A stretch of DNA of 64,000 bases, from the NCBI RefSeq assembly GCF_023284045.1, contig NZ_JAKIKQ010000003.1, positions 372,001-436,000 on the forward strand. Direction: 5' to 3'. Of this stretch, positions 32,814 through 41,122 are shown piece after piece. This DNA comes from Shewanella kaireitica (GTDB taxonomy: Bacteria > Pseudomonadota > Gammaproteobacteria > Enterobacterales > Shewanellaceae). The notes beneath the pieces were generated by a model. The model made no database searches, was not told where the DNA came from, and saw only the letters and a program-made list of their open reading frames with translations. The position numbers and the translations under genes are program-made. Positions within the stretch are counted from its first letter, which is position 1, and each line of letters starts with the position of its first letter.

Positions 32814-33089
32814 GTTTTACTTCGCCTAAAAGTCATTTAGTTATATCCTTAACATACTGTATCGATGAACATTGCTGCAAGCCCTGCCGCAATTAAAAGC
32901 GAATGTACGAGGATAAGCCTTAATGAAACACTCTTGCAGACAAAAGCACCGAAAGCATCTTAATCGATCAGCCCATATCAGAAGAATGTGCTATTTCCAC
33001 ACGGTACAATGCTTAAGATCTTCAGTACCCGCTAATGATAGCTTACCAGTGAATGCCAGCAAATTGACTGGCACCACAAAAGCAACGTC

Positions 33090-33926
33090 TTAATTAACAG
33101 CTATTTGATAGCTATTGTTGGATCCCGACAACGTATCCTCGCTCCAGCCTAGCTCATCAAATAGCGTAAACCACTCTTGCTCAAGTTCGGTTTCAACCGC
33201 GACTCTTTCACCTGTTCTAGGGTGATTAAAGCTGAGCTTTTTAGCAATTAGCCACAGTCTGTTTATACCGAAGTGTTCTCTAAAGAATTTATTTTGCTTG
33301 CCATCACCATGGGTTGTGTCGCCAAGGATTGGATGACGCAGGTGTGCCATGTGACGGCGAAGCTGATGCTTACGGCCAGTATGTGGTGATAGATGCACTA
33401 GTGCGTAGCGACTGGTTGCATAGCGCCCCGATGCATAAGGGATTTCGCTGTTAAGCAGCGGTTTATAGGAAGTCACAGCATCCTGAGCCGCCTTATTTGG
33501 GTCGACATCTTTATCCGCTACATCATCCAGCTCCTCTTTGAGCGCATAATCTAGTGTCGCGGCTTCATGCATATTGCCACGCACTATCGCAAGGTACTCT
33601 TTACCAATCGAGTGAGAGGCAAACTGCTCACACAGAGCATTTGCCATTTCACTGCTTTTAGCAAATAACAAAATACCAGAAGTCGGTCTGTCTAGACGGT
33701 GCACAGGAAACACATGACAACCGACTTTATCTCGGGTTAATTGCATCGCGAAAAAGCGCTCTCTCCTCGCCAAGTAGCTTCTATGAACCAACAGGCCTGC
33801 TGGCTTATGAATAGCAACAACATCATCATCTTCAAACAAAATTTCGATATGAGGAGCAACCTCTTCCGTTAGCAATTGCTCTTCAGCATTTTCGCTATCT
33901 ACTGTTTGTTTTGTTTCATCAGTCAT
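33090..33926 (-). CDS. truC: tRNA pseudouridine(65) synthase TruC
   Basis: RluA-family pseudouridine synthase that modifies U65 of tRNA-Ile and tRNA-Asp. The catalytic motif HRLDRPTSGILLFAKS contains the essential Asp; the opening IEILFEDDDVVAIHKPAGLL and GRKHQLRRHMAHLRHPILGD are family hallmarks. 278 aa with ~25 extra acidic N-terminal residues. Overlaps the yqcC stop by four bases (ATGA). Confidence 0.93.
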   Translation of the reverse strand: MTDETKQTVDSENAEEQLLTEEVAPHIEILFEDDDVVAIHKPAGLLVHRSYLARRERFFAMQLTRDKVGCHVFPVHRLDRPTSGILLFAKSSEMANALCEQFASHSIGKEYLAIVRGNMHEAATLDYALKEELDDVADKDVDPNKAAQDAVTSYKPLLNSEIPYASGRYATSRYALVHLSPHTGRKHQLRRHMAHLRHPILGDTTHGDGKQNKFFREHFGINRLWLIAKKLSFNHPRTGERVAVETELEQEWFTLFDELGWSEDTLSGSNNSYQIAVN

Positions 33927-34264
33927 TTAATAATCTCTTTTGTCACACCATTACCGCTTAGCAAGGAGTCTATAGCCTGGATTAAACCAATTAAAGTTTG
34001 GTGTTTCTCTTCATTCTCCCAAACATGCAGCGCCATTGGTGCGATTGATATTGCATTTGGCAACGCCAAGTTACTGTCGAGTATAGTGTGCATCTTGGGT
34101 AAAAAAATAAACTGTAACCACTGCTCAAATGGCATCACATCACAAGCAAAAGGAGCGCTGCTCGCTAAAGCTTCTTTTGTTGGAGACTCAATGCTCAACA
34201 AGTTTTGCGCTGCTAATTCCGCCTCTAATGCGACTAACAACTCTCGTGTTTTAACGGCTATCAC
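33923..34264 (-). CDS. yqcC: YqcC family protein
   Basis: 113-aa all-helical protein with the YqcC signature MPFEQWLQFIFLPKM preceded by SSAPFACD. Function unknown. Coupled to truC through a four-base overlap, and truC is followed by yqcA, as in E. coli; csrB and syd lie on the other side in E. coli and, with insertions, here too. Confidence 0.88.
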   Translation of the reverse strand: MIAVKTRELLVALEAELAAQNLLSIESPTKEALASSAPFACDVMPFEQWLQFIFLPKMHTILDSNLALPNAISIAPMALHVWENEEKHQTLIGLIQAIDSLLSGNGVTKEIIK

Positions 34265-34388
34265 AAATAAGGCTCCACAGAAATGCGCACCGGGCTATGC
34301 CTAGCATAGGAAATTTAGCTCGCGATGATACCATCTAGCTCGACTTATCCCTATAATACGCCCTAATTCACCGACACTCGATAACGAT

Positions 34389-35402
34389 ATGACAGAAATA
34401 ACGACCCTCAGCCAATTCTTAAAGACCGCTAACACTCAGTTCCAAGTTTATGATTTGGGCCGTAGAGTACAACATATCGATATGATGGCTTTTCACCAGA
34501 TAGAGGAGCTGCTCACGCCGTACCCCTCTCCCATTCAAGGCCATGCGCAGTTTGCTATCGTTTTTTGGGATGCCAGCCAACAGCATTACATTTGGTTCAT
34601 TAAGTTAGCATTGGATGAACGCGGTTTGCTTTCACCGGCTCCAAGATTACAGTTCATCAAGATGATCATTGAAGCCTTAGGCAGAGATCCAACTCAACCT
34701 TTAACAGAACAACAGCAAGAGCAACTGGCAAACCACCCATTTAACTTTAAGCCGACTCAAGAAAAATTAGCAGTATTTAACGCATTAGTGCGCAAGCAAC
34801 TAGGCGAAAAAGCGTCAGCACAATATGAGTTTGCTTACCAATATATGTCAGGACAACATCCTACAGACCAATGGCAAAACATCGGTATGCAGGGAATTGC
34901 TGACGTTTGTGTACGAGCCAGTGAGCTTGACCATCAGCAACATATCAACACCAGTTTTGACAGCGCTGCAGCTGAAGTGCAAATTGCTATGTGTCAGTGT
35001 TTAGAGCATCTTAATATCGACGACACACTCGCAACAATAGTGTTTGATAAGTTTGTAGCGGCGCCAATCGAGCAGCAAGCCTATCTGTTAAGAGCGCTAG
35101 CTTCACATACAGAGCAAAGCCAAAAAGCGATTGCACATCTAGACTCTGTCGAAGGCTTATCTGCCGACATGCTGATCACCATTGCAGCACGTAACTGGTC
35201 TGCGCTAAAAGATGAGCAAACTCTCAAGATCTACTTAGAAGCACTTGCGAAACAAGAACAACACTTCTTTAACCAGATTTTTGCTGATATTGTGGCTATA
35301 CCATTAATTCGCACGCAATTGCTTACTCAACTGCGAAACCCTAACCGAAGTGCAGAACTTTCTGCAGCTATTGGCGGCCTATTTAAGGTAATGAAAGCAT
35401 GA
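34389..35402 (+). CDS. DUF3549 family protein
   Basis: 337-aa soluble, helix-rich protein; opening TLSQFLKTANTQFQVYDLGR is characteristic of DUF3549, a family of Shewanella and Vibrio. The C-terminal half looks like alpha-alpha repeats (HEAT-like). No catalytic motif seen. Divergent from yqcC and overlapping the next gene by four bases (ATGA), so the two are co-translated. Confidence 0.85.
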   Translation: MTEITTLSQFLKTANTQFQVYDLGRRVQHIDMMAFHQIEELLTPYPSPIQGHAQFAIVFWDASQQHYIWFIKLALDERGLLSPAPRLQFIKMIIEALGRDPTQPLTEQQQEQLANHPFNFKPTQEKLAVFNALVRKQLGEKASAQYEFAYQYMSGQHPTDQWQNIGMQGIADVCVRASELDHQQHINTSFDSAAAEVQIAMCQCLEHLNIDDTLATIVFDKFVAAPIEQQAYLLRALASHTEQSQKAIAHLDSVEGLSADMLITIAARNWSALKDEQTLKIYLEALAKQEQHFFNQIFADIVAIPLIRTQLLTQLRNPNRSAELSAAIGGLFKVMKA

Positions 35403-35797
35403 TGACAGATTTCTTATTAATCGTAGCGGTAGTGGTTATCGCTGCATTTTTTTGGCAGTTAAGACAGATGGCTGAAATGAGCCGTATGTTTGCCACTAAA
35501 GAGTGCCAAAAGCAGAAAGTACAACTGCTTGCTATCGCTCAAGAAACCGCAAAGCCAAGTCTTGGTGGCAGTACCGGGCTCACTTGGAAGGTAAAGTACC
35601 TATTTGAATTCAGTACTGACGGTATTAACCAGTACCGTGGCAGCTTATGGATGCACGGCAAAAAGATTCAAAAAGTGCAGTGGCCTATCTTCCCTGAGCC
35701 AGAGTGGCACGATGCGCCAGAGTCCCGCGGTTCTGTTGGCGGTGGTTGTGGTGGTGGACGCGGTAAAAGTAACTGCAGTTCAGGCGGATGTAAGTAA
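35399..35797 (+). CDS. DUF3301 membrane-anchored protein
   Basis: 132 aa with one N-terminal transmembrane helix (FLLIVAVVVIAAFFWQL), then FATKECQKQKVQLLAIAQ, a small domain typical of DUF3301, and a Gly/Cys-rich tail (GGGCGGGRGKSNCSSGGCK) that could bind metal or simply be disordered. Function unknown; conserved beside DUF3549 in related genomes. Confidence 0.85.
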   Translation: MMTDFLLIVAVVVIAAFFWQLRQMAEMSRMFATKECQKQKVQLLAIAQETAKPSLGGSTGLTWKVKYLFEFSTDGINQYRGSLWMHGKKIQKVQWPIFPEPEWHDAPESRGSVGGGCGGGRGKSNCSSGGCK

Positions 35798-35864
35798 CCA
35801 TAGTGACCAAGGTTTTATCAGCCTTTTAATGCTTGACCATTTGGTTAATCGCATATCCTTATAT

Positions 35865-35896
35865 ATGAGCCAGTAGCGATACTGGCTCATTTTTTA
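35865..35896 (+). terminator. intrinsic terminator after DUF3301 gene
   Basis: ATGAGCCAGTA-gcga-TACTGGCTCAT perfect 11-bp stem followed by TTTTTT. Confidence 0.93.
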
Positions 35897-36023
35897 TCTG
35901 TATTTTCATTTGATACTAGGGCTAGGCCTTTCAGACGCTAACGCGGAAATGCCCCAAGGTGAGCCAGATAGAACTTTCCTAACCATTAGTATTCTTAATG
36001 CTTTTTGTTATAAGTCTAGGCTG

Positions 36024-36941
36024 TTAGTGGCGGATGTTTTGTAATCGATACTCTGAAGGGGTCACCCCAACTTTGTTTTTGAATAATCTGGAAAAATATT
36101 GTGGGTACTCAAAGCCTAAACTGTAGGCAATGGTCGCCACGGAGTCCTTACTAGAGAGTAAGCGATCTTTTGACTTATCAATCAGAGCATAATGAATCCA
36201 ATCCTTCGTTGTTTTACTTGTTTCAGCTTTCAAGGCATCGCTTAGGTATCGACTGGTCATATTCATGCTTTGCGCCAGCTCTTCTACTTCAGGAATTGCG
36301 GCAGATTCTTGAATGATAGCGTCTAAGCGAGCATCTAAAAGCTTTGAAAACCGATCGTATATTGAGGTATTGGCCTCTTTACGCATCATAAATTGACGGT
36401 GGTAATAGCGGTTGGCGTACGCCAATAAGGTACTGATTTGCGATAAAATAAGCTCTTTACTAAAGGCATCTAGTGTCATGTTGTTTTCTGCCTCAAGCGC
36501 ATCAAACATTGCGATCATATGTTGCTCTTCTTTTGGTGAAAGGTGTAGAGCCTCGTTAACAGAATAATTGAAAAAATGATATTGCTTAAGTTCGTCTTGC
36601 AGCTTGTGACCACGGATATAATCAGGGTGAAAGCAGATGGTGCGAGCAACGGAGTCAATGATTATACCGCTGGCAGTCAGCTCTTGACCGGGAGCAATAA
36701 ACAGCATTGTACCATTTGAACAATCGTATTGGGTACGACCGTACATGACTTCGCCTGACGTGATGTGTTTAAACGATATAGCATAGAAACTGGTAGTGAG
36801 TGAAATGCTTTCACCGCTCAGTAATTGATTGTCGTCACTATTTGGATTGAGTTTCATTACATCAACTAAAGGTTGCTCGGGTGGGCGTATACCGAGAACA
36901 GCATTGAGTTGTTTAATGGTATCAAAATGGAAGTGTTTCAT
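36024..36941 (-). CDS. AraC-family transcriptional regulator
   Basis: 305 aa. The N-terminal cupin-like ligand domain (GTMLFIAPGQELTASG) is followed by a C-terminal AraC double helix-turn-helix: VEELAQSMNMTSRYLSDALK and the diagnostic SVATIAYSLGFEYPQYFSRL then FKNKVGVTPSEYR. Divergent from the SDR gene across a 292-bp region with a large palindrome, so it most likely controls that gene. Ligand unknown. Confidence 0.92.
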   Translation of the reverse strand: MKHFHFDTIKQLNAVLGIRPPEQPLVDVMKLNPNSDDNQLLSGESISLTTSFYAISFKHITSGEVMYGRTQYDCSNGTMLFIAPGQELTASGIIIDSVARTICFHPDYIRGHKLQDELKQYHFFNYSVNEALHLSPKEEQHMIAMFDALEAENNMTLDAFSKELILSQISTLLAYANRYYHRQFMMRKEANTSIYDRFSKLLDARLDAIIQESAAIPEVEELAQSMNMTSRYLSDALKAETSKTTKDWIHYALIDKSKDRLLSSKDSVATIAYSLGFEYPQYFSRLFKNKVGVTPSEYRLQNIRH

Positions 36942-37023
36942 GGTTTAACCTTATCGTACAACCTTTAGCGGCAGCTACCTAGCTCTGATACATATTGTGG
37001 TCTAGTTGAATAGAAAGTTCAGC

Positions 37024-37104
37024 GCACAAATTAACTTTAAGTGTATACAAAAATTCGAAACGGTTCGACTCGTTATTTTGTATACAACTCTTGCAGATTT
37101 GTGC
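37024..37104. promoter_or_regulatory. large nested palindrome between araC-type and SDR genes
   Basis: Three sets of arms share one centre near 37064: GCACAAAT (37024-37031)/ATTTGTGC (37097-37104), TGTATACAAAA (37042-37052)/TTTTGTATACA (37076-37086), and a short CGAA-type inner match. It lies in the divergent promoter region. The symmetry suits a dimeric regulator site; it is larger than usual AraC sites, which are direct repeats. Confidence 0.6.
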
Positions 37105-37233
37105 ACTGCTACTTTTGGTCATGTCTCTTAATATTACTCTATCGATTATGAAACCCTTCGAATTTAACTGCATTTTGCTCAAGGCTTTGTTTCGAAGTAG
37201 CCCAACCATCTAAAAAAATGAGGAATAAAGTTC

Positions 37234-38124
37234 ATGGCCAATAAACCTTGGAGTGCTGACGACATACCTACTCAAGAAGGCAGGATTTCAGTTGTGACTG
37301 GATCAACCAGCGGGATAGGAAAGGAAACTGCTAGGGTGCTAGCAAAAAAACAATCGACGGTAGTACTTGCGGTTAGAAATGTATCAAAAGGAGAGAAGGT
37401 AGCTGCGGAAATTCGAGCAGACTACCCAGACACCGACATTTCGGTTATGCAGTTGGACCTTTCCAGTCTTCACTCAATTCAAGCGTTTAGTTCACAGTTT
37501 TTAGCAACTTTCGACAGTCTTGATTTACTGATCAACAACGCAGGAGTAGCGTGCCCGTATGCCAAGACTGATGACGGATTTGAAATTCTGATGGGGACGA
37601 ATCACCTAGGTCACTTTGCATTGGTCGGCCATTTACTTGAGACTCTCAAGAAGACACCGAACTCCCGTGTGGTGATAGTTTCTGCTGGCGCACATAAGGC
37701 CTCGAAGATCGATTTGGATGATTTGAACTGGGAAAAGCGAAAATACAGTAATTTTACGGCGTACGCAGATAGCAAACTGGCGAACCTCTACTTTGCCTAT
37801 GAGCTGAAAAGACGGCTTGAATCAGAAGGTAACAACCCTATGGTTACAGCAGCTCATCCGGGATGGACGACATCGGAACTTCAGCGTGGCGTGGTGAAAT
37901 TTTTAAATATCTTTTTCGGCCAGAGTAAAGAAATAGGGGCACTACCAACACTACGAGCTGCAACAGACGAAAGTGCATCTTCGGGTGATTTCTTCGGCCC
38001 ACAGGATTTCTTTGAACTACATGGCGCACCCATTAAGGTAGAATCAAGCAAGCAGTCACACGATGTCGTAGCCGCACGAAGGCTTTGGATGCTATCTGAA
38101 GAATTAACAGGAATAAACTATTAA
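37234..38124 (+). CDS. short-chain dehydrogenase/reductase
   Basis: 296-aa Rossmann-fold oxidoreductase of the retinol-dehydrogenase/WW-domain oxidoreductase-like SDR type. Cofactor loop TGSTSGIGKETA, structural NNAG, catalytic Ser in VVIVSAGAH and the YADSK (YxxxK) motif are all present; an Arg soon after strand 2 (AVRN) favours NADP(H). Substrate unknown. Shares the downstream DUF4345 gene as a probable operon partner and is probably controlled by the divergent AraC protein. Confidence 0.92.
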   Translation: MANKPWSADDIPTQEGRISVVTGSTSGIGKETARVLAKKQSTVVLAVRNVSKGEKVAAEIRADYPDTDISVMQLDLSSLHSIQAFSSQFLATFDSLDLLINNAGVACPYAKTDDGFEILMGTNHLGHFALVGHLLETLKKTPNSRVVIVSAGAHKASKIDLDDLNWEKRKYSNFTAYADSKLANLYFAYELKRRLESEGNNPMVTAAHPGWTTSELQRGVVKFLNIFFGQSKEIGALPTLRAATDESASSGDFFGPQDFFELHGAPIKVESSKQSHDVVAARRLWMLSEELTGINY

Positions 38125-38152
38125 ACGATGATACAGGAACATTGCGCTAAGT

Positions 38153-38524
38153 ATGTTTATGGACAGTAAAATAGTTTTACAGGTGGTGGGTTTTATCATT
38201 GTATTGCTAGGGGGGATACTCAGCTATAACCCTGAGCTAGTTAGTAATAAACCCATCCCTGAGGATGCCTTCCAAGCTGTTGAAAGAAGAGTCCGGTGGG
38301 GCTTTCTAATGGGGGCGGGCATGCTGCTCATCCTTCATCATCAAATTACCCCATATTTGTTTACTGTTGCTGCACTAGGCATGACATTAACATTAGGGGC
38401 ACTAATTTCGCGCGTAATGGGTATTTTCCTTGATGGTTCCGTACCAAGGCATTGGATGTGGGTTGCTGTTGAGCTAGTATTGGTCATTGGTTTCGGAATT
38501 TGGTATGCGAAGCAACACACATAA
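38153..38524 (+). CDS. DUF4345-like integral membrane protein
   Basis: 123 aa with four predicted transmembrane helices and the conserved LISRVMGIFLDGSVPRHW loop seen in DUF4345 proteins. Starts 28 bp after the SDR stop. Function unknown; the family often sits beside oxidoreductase or regulator genes. Confidence 0.75.
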   Translation: MFMDSKIVLQVVGFIIVLLGGILSYNPELVSNKPIPEDAFQAVERRVRWGFLMGAGMLLILHHQITPYLFTVAALGMTLTLGALISRVMGIFLDGSVPRHWMWVAVELVLVIGFGIWYAKQHT

Positions 38525-39549
38525 TCAGTTGATTGTCCATATCTAAACTAATTCATTGATTGCTAAATTAGCAATACCACTGATTCAGAAATGTACAAAA
38601 CCGAGCTAGGTGAATGTCCGCTATTGCAACTAGATTTAATATACTAAGTTACTGTTAAACGGCCGTTGCTGGCACTTTGCCGACGGATCGAGCCTGATAT
38701 CTTACCTTCCTCTTTAGAACTCAATCGAATAACTGAAAAGCCGCAATCTAAGAGTTGCAAACGTCTGCTTTCCGGCGTGTGCATTTTAATGCGTCAGATC
38801 TTAGCATTCAGTTTTATGCGTTGGTTGATCTCTGCTAGCTCAAAATCAAACCGTCAGCAATGTGGCAAAGGCTAGTGCTTAGAGATAAAAGTCCAGTGGC
38901 AGCAATGGTGGCTTATCCGACGTTTAATAACATCTGCCCCCAAACACTAAATATCCGTAATTGGCACAGCTGTCCTTCATCTCTAACGCATTTCTGTCCA
39001 ATAATGAGCTTGCCCGTTGGGCAGATATTTAGTGACTAACAACCATTACAGACTCACCCAATACACCCACTCCCCATCGGAGTTGCCGAAGTGCGTTGAA
39101 GAAATAGCCGTAATGCCCACACGGAAGTGGGCATAGCTTTCGCGGGACAGGATGTCCCATCGGAAGCGTTAGGTTATTTCGAATAGGTACAAGGGAGACA
39201 ACTTCGTCTGGGGCGCTGAGGGTTTGTTAAGGGGGACAAGCGCTTTCCCCCTTGGCTCGGGTGTGGGCGAAGCGCCACGACCTTACATCAAACGAAGTTT
39301 GATTGGTTTGGCTTTTAGATGCAGAAGTGCTTTAAGCACCAACAAACTTTTGTCCAATAACGACTTAATCATTAAAATGTGTTTGCTAGGTATTTATCTG
39401 AGTTGGCCTGTACAAGCTTCTAAATCATGGATGATTTAGCAGCGCTTATAGGGATATATTCACGGCGACTTGAAAAAGCTCAATGCAGCTGAATAGCACT
39501 CGATTGATGAGTAAAGGGTAAATCCAGCGTCGATTATTGAAATATAGCC
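38525..39549. other. noncoding stretch with hairpin-rich repeat block
   Basis: About 1 kb with no credible gene. It contains an 11-bp inverted repeat CACTAAATATC (38945-38955)/GATATTTAGTG (39024-39034), then a block of hairpins at 39113-39310 (listed separately), and the perfect palindrome TAAATCAT-GG-ATGATTTA near 39421. Open frames here have no family resemblance. Confidence 0.5.
39113..39310. repeat. hairpin-rich intergenic block, probable dispersed repeat
   Basis: A chain of short perfect hairpins: ATGCCCAC-acggaa-GTGGGCAT (39113-39134), GGGAC-aggat-GTCCC (39144-39158), AGAC-aacttc-GTCT, AAGGGGGA...TCCCCCTT (39229-39253), GGCG-aag-CGCC and AAAC-gaa-GTTT. The make-up resembles the multi-hairpin intergenic repeats of marine gammaproteobacteria. 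Copy number could not be tested in this window, where it occurs once. Confidence 0.5.
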
Positions 39550-39582
39550 AAAGAAAAAGCGCGGCCCCAGAGGAGACGCGCC
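39550..39582 (-). terminator. terminator of csrB copy 1
   Basis: Minus-strand GCGCG-tctcc-tctg-gggc-CGCGC hairpin followed by TTTTTCTTTGG. Confidence 0.8.
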
Positions 39583-39985
39583 TTCGCTATTACTTTGTAA
39601 GCTCATCCTGCTATTTTCATGCTCCTTGCACCATCCATGCGTAACTTGGCTCCCTGCCCATCCATGTATCCATTTTTCCTTGTACCTTACGGTACTCATC
39701 CCTGTTTCTTAGTAATCCATTTACTAAGCTTGCTCATCCTGAGCGTGTCCTACATCATCCTTGAGAGTCCATTCATTAACTATCCGTAGCATCCTACCTT
39801 CCGAGGTAGTAAACCTTCCATCCTGGATTGTTTAACCGCTCCTTGGTCGTTATGGCAATCAATCCTTGAAAGCCCCGTCCATGATAGTTATCCATATTAA
39901 GTGCGAATCCTTCGTCACTTTTTAGCTCTTCCTAATCTGTGAATCCTTTCCACATGCGTCCTTGCACAATCAAATAATAAGTCAA
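39550..39985 (-). ncRNA. csrB: CsrB-type regulatory small RNA, copy 1
   Basis: Minus-strand RNA of ~400 nt with about 27 GGA motifs, many shown in hairpin loops: GCTC-AGGAT-GAGC, TTAGTAA-ATGGA-TTACTAA, TACCT-CGGA-AGGTA, GTAG-GATG-CTAC, TGC-AAGGA-GCA, CGAA-GGA-TTCG. It ends in a GC-rich hairpin plus TTTTTCTTT (39550-39582). Such RNAs sequester CsrA, relieving its control of mRNA translation. The 5' end is estimated from the first GGA motif and a TATTAT box upstream. A GacA/UvrY-type site lies at 40137-40154. The pair lies between yqcC and syd, the position of csrB in E. coli. Confidence 0.88.
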
Positions 39986-40136
39986 AATCGAACAAATGTT
40001 AGCTAAAGATCGATAATTTAACATTAGCTCACATTAGTCACACATCAGTAATAAACCACAAGATACTGATTTATAGGTGTATTTATCTAAAGAATACTAT
40101 ATAGCAGCAACTTAAAGCCCTTATTTCGCACGAAGC

Positions 40137-40154
40137 TGTAAGAGATCTCTCACA
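40137..40154. promoter_or_regulatory. GacA/UvrY-type upstream activating sequence for csrB copy 1
   Basis: TGTAAGAGATCTCTCACA, one mismatch from a perfect 18-bp palindrome and matching the GacA/UvrY pattern TGTAAG-N6-CTTACA apart from that base. About 150-170 bp upstream of the estimated 5' end of copy 1, the usual distance for csr RNA genes. Confidence 0.75.
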
Positions 40155-40185
40155 TGGAACCGAGCAAATCATCAAACGATATATT

Positions 40186-40220
40186 TAACTAAAAGAAAGG
40201 GCGCACCTTTCGGTGCGCCC
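40186..40220 (-). terminator. terminator of csrB copy 2
   Basis: Perfect 9-bp stem GGGCGCACC/GGTGCGCCC (40199-40220) with a GAAA tetraloop on the minus strand, followed by TTTCTTTT. Confidence 0.93.
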
Positions 40221-40520
40221 AGATCTAGCTTCTTTTAGCTTTCCCGCTATATATGTGCTCCCTGCATCATCCTTGGTTAACGTGCATCCTGCATCTTCCT
40301 TGTAAATCCCTTTAGCTCCTTGTACACATGGTACAAACTCCATTTATCAGCTTATCCTAAGCTAAATTCCTCTTCCTGAGGTTGTCCTGGTTGCATCCTG
40401 CAAATTCCTAACTCGTTAATAAGTATGTGGTTAATAATTAAGCTCTACAATGCCGATAACTAATCAAGTATTACCAATATTAAACTAACTTATCCTTAAG
40501 TTAGTGGCTTAACATACTTA
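40186..40520 (-). ncRNA. CsrB-type regulatory small RNA, copy 2
   Basis: Second minus-strand GGA-rich RNA of ~320 nt, with about 15 GGA motifs. Loops include TGC-AGGAT-GCA (twice), CCTC-AGGAA-GAGG, AGCTTA-GGA-TAAGCT and ACTAACTTA-AGGA-TAAGTTAGT (40485-40506). The 3' part CAAGGATGATGCAGGGAGCA closely resembles the 3' part of E. coli CsrB. It ends in GGGCGCACC-gaaa-GGTGCGCCC plus TTTCTTTT. Sequence differs from copy 1 except for the motifs, so the pair are paralogues rather than a recent duplication. The 5' end is uncertain. Confidence 0.86.
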
Positions 40521-40776
40521 TTGACTGATATAACCAAATCTAACAATCGACACAAATACGGCAGCTAATATTGAGTAAAGCCACAGCGGTATCTCTCGCG
40601 ATTTCTTAAGGTAAGTATATCTGCTCATTACGCGTAAAAAGTGCGAATACTACCAGCCCTCAAAGTTGTAACATTATTGCAGCAATTGGGTTTAATCATA
40701 ATCATATGATTTTAAAGGACTAAATTATAAATAAAGGGTAGTACCAACAACAAATTAATTTGATATCCCACAGTAA

Positions 40777-40794
40777 AGTAAGAGATCTCTTACA
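40777..40794. promoter_or_regulatory. GacA/UvrY-type upstream activating sequence for csrB copy 2
   Basis: AGTAAGAGATCTCTTACA contains a perfect 16-bp palindrome and fits TGTAAG-N6-CTTACA with one mismatch; the core is identical to the site at 40137. It lies ~260 bp upstream of the estimated 5' end of copy 2 and just after the end of the DUF962 gene (minus strand). Confidence 0.72.
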
Positions 40795-40816
40795 ACAATG
40801 TGAAACTAAACGGAGA

Positions 40817-41122
40817 TCACAGTTTAATTTTCCTACGGATAGCAGCAAAATACATAACCCAATCAGCCAGTAAGCTGTAGAAAGGATACTCAAATGTCGC
40901 AGGCCTATTTTTCTCAAATAGAAAATGCCCTAGCCACGCAAATCCGTACCCTATAACAGGAAGCGACAAAAGTAGCAGCCATTGGCCTAAGTAGAGTGTC
41001 ATCACCAGCATCAAAATAACCAGAGAACTACCGATATAATGCAGAGTTCGGCAAATACTATTTTGATGCTGCGAAAGGTAGAACGGATAGAACTCCGCAA
41101 AACTATTAAACCGCTTACTCAT
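40817..41122 (-). CDS. Mpo1-like (DUF962) membrane protein
   Basis: 101 aa with three or four hydrophobic segments. The Mpo1/DUF962 signature is present: CRTLHYIGSS near the N-terminus and GYGFAWLGHFLFEKNRPATF followed by YPFYSLLADWVMY. The yeast member Mpo1 is an iron-dependent dioxygenase of 2-hydroxy fatty acid alpha-oxidation; the conserved histidines here (LHYIG, GHFLFE) suggest related chemistry, unproven in bacteria. Overlaps the upstream GNAT gene by 8 bp. Confidence 0.87.
   Translation of the reverse strand: MSKRFNSFAEFYPFYLSQHQNSICRTLHYIGSSLVILMLVMTLYLGQWLLLLSLPVIGYGFAWLGHFLFEKNRPATFEYPFYSLLADWVMYFAAIRRKIKL

Noticed and set aside
33053..33076. TGCCAG...CTGGCA hairpin after truC as a terminator
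   Set aside because: No U-run on the minus strand after the stem; yqcA may still be read through from truC.
36979..37209. 76-codon minus-strand open frame between AraC and SDR genes
   Set aside because: Covers the nested palindrome and the divergent promoter region; no start signal or homology.
38525..38940. Possible transposase remnant or integron attC-like site
   Set aside because: Translation in several frames gave nothing recognisable, and the core sites GTTRRRY/RYYYAAC with matched stems were not found.
39224..39439. 71-codon plus-strand open frame
   Set aside because: Runs through the hairpin-rich block, no family resemblance, codon use unlike neighbours.
39460..39699. 79-codon minus-strand open frame
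   Set aside because: It lies across the 3' part of the first CsrB-like RNA; its residues simply follow the GGA-rich motifs.
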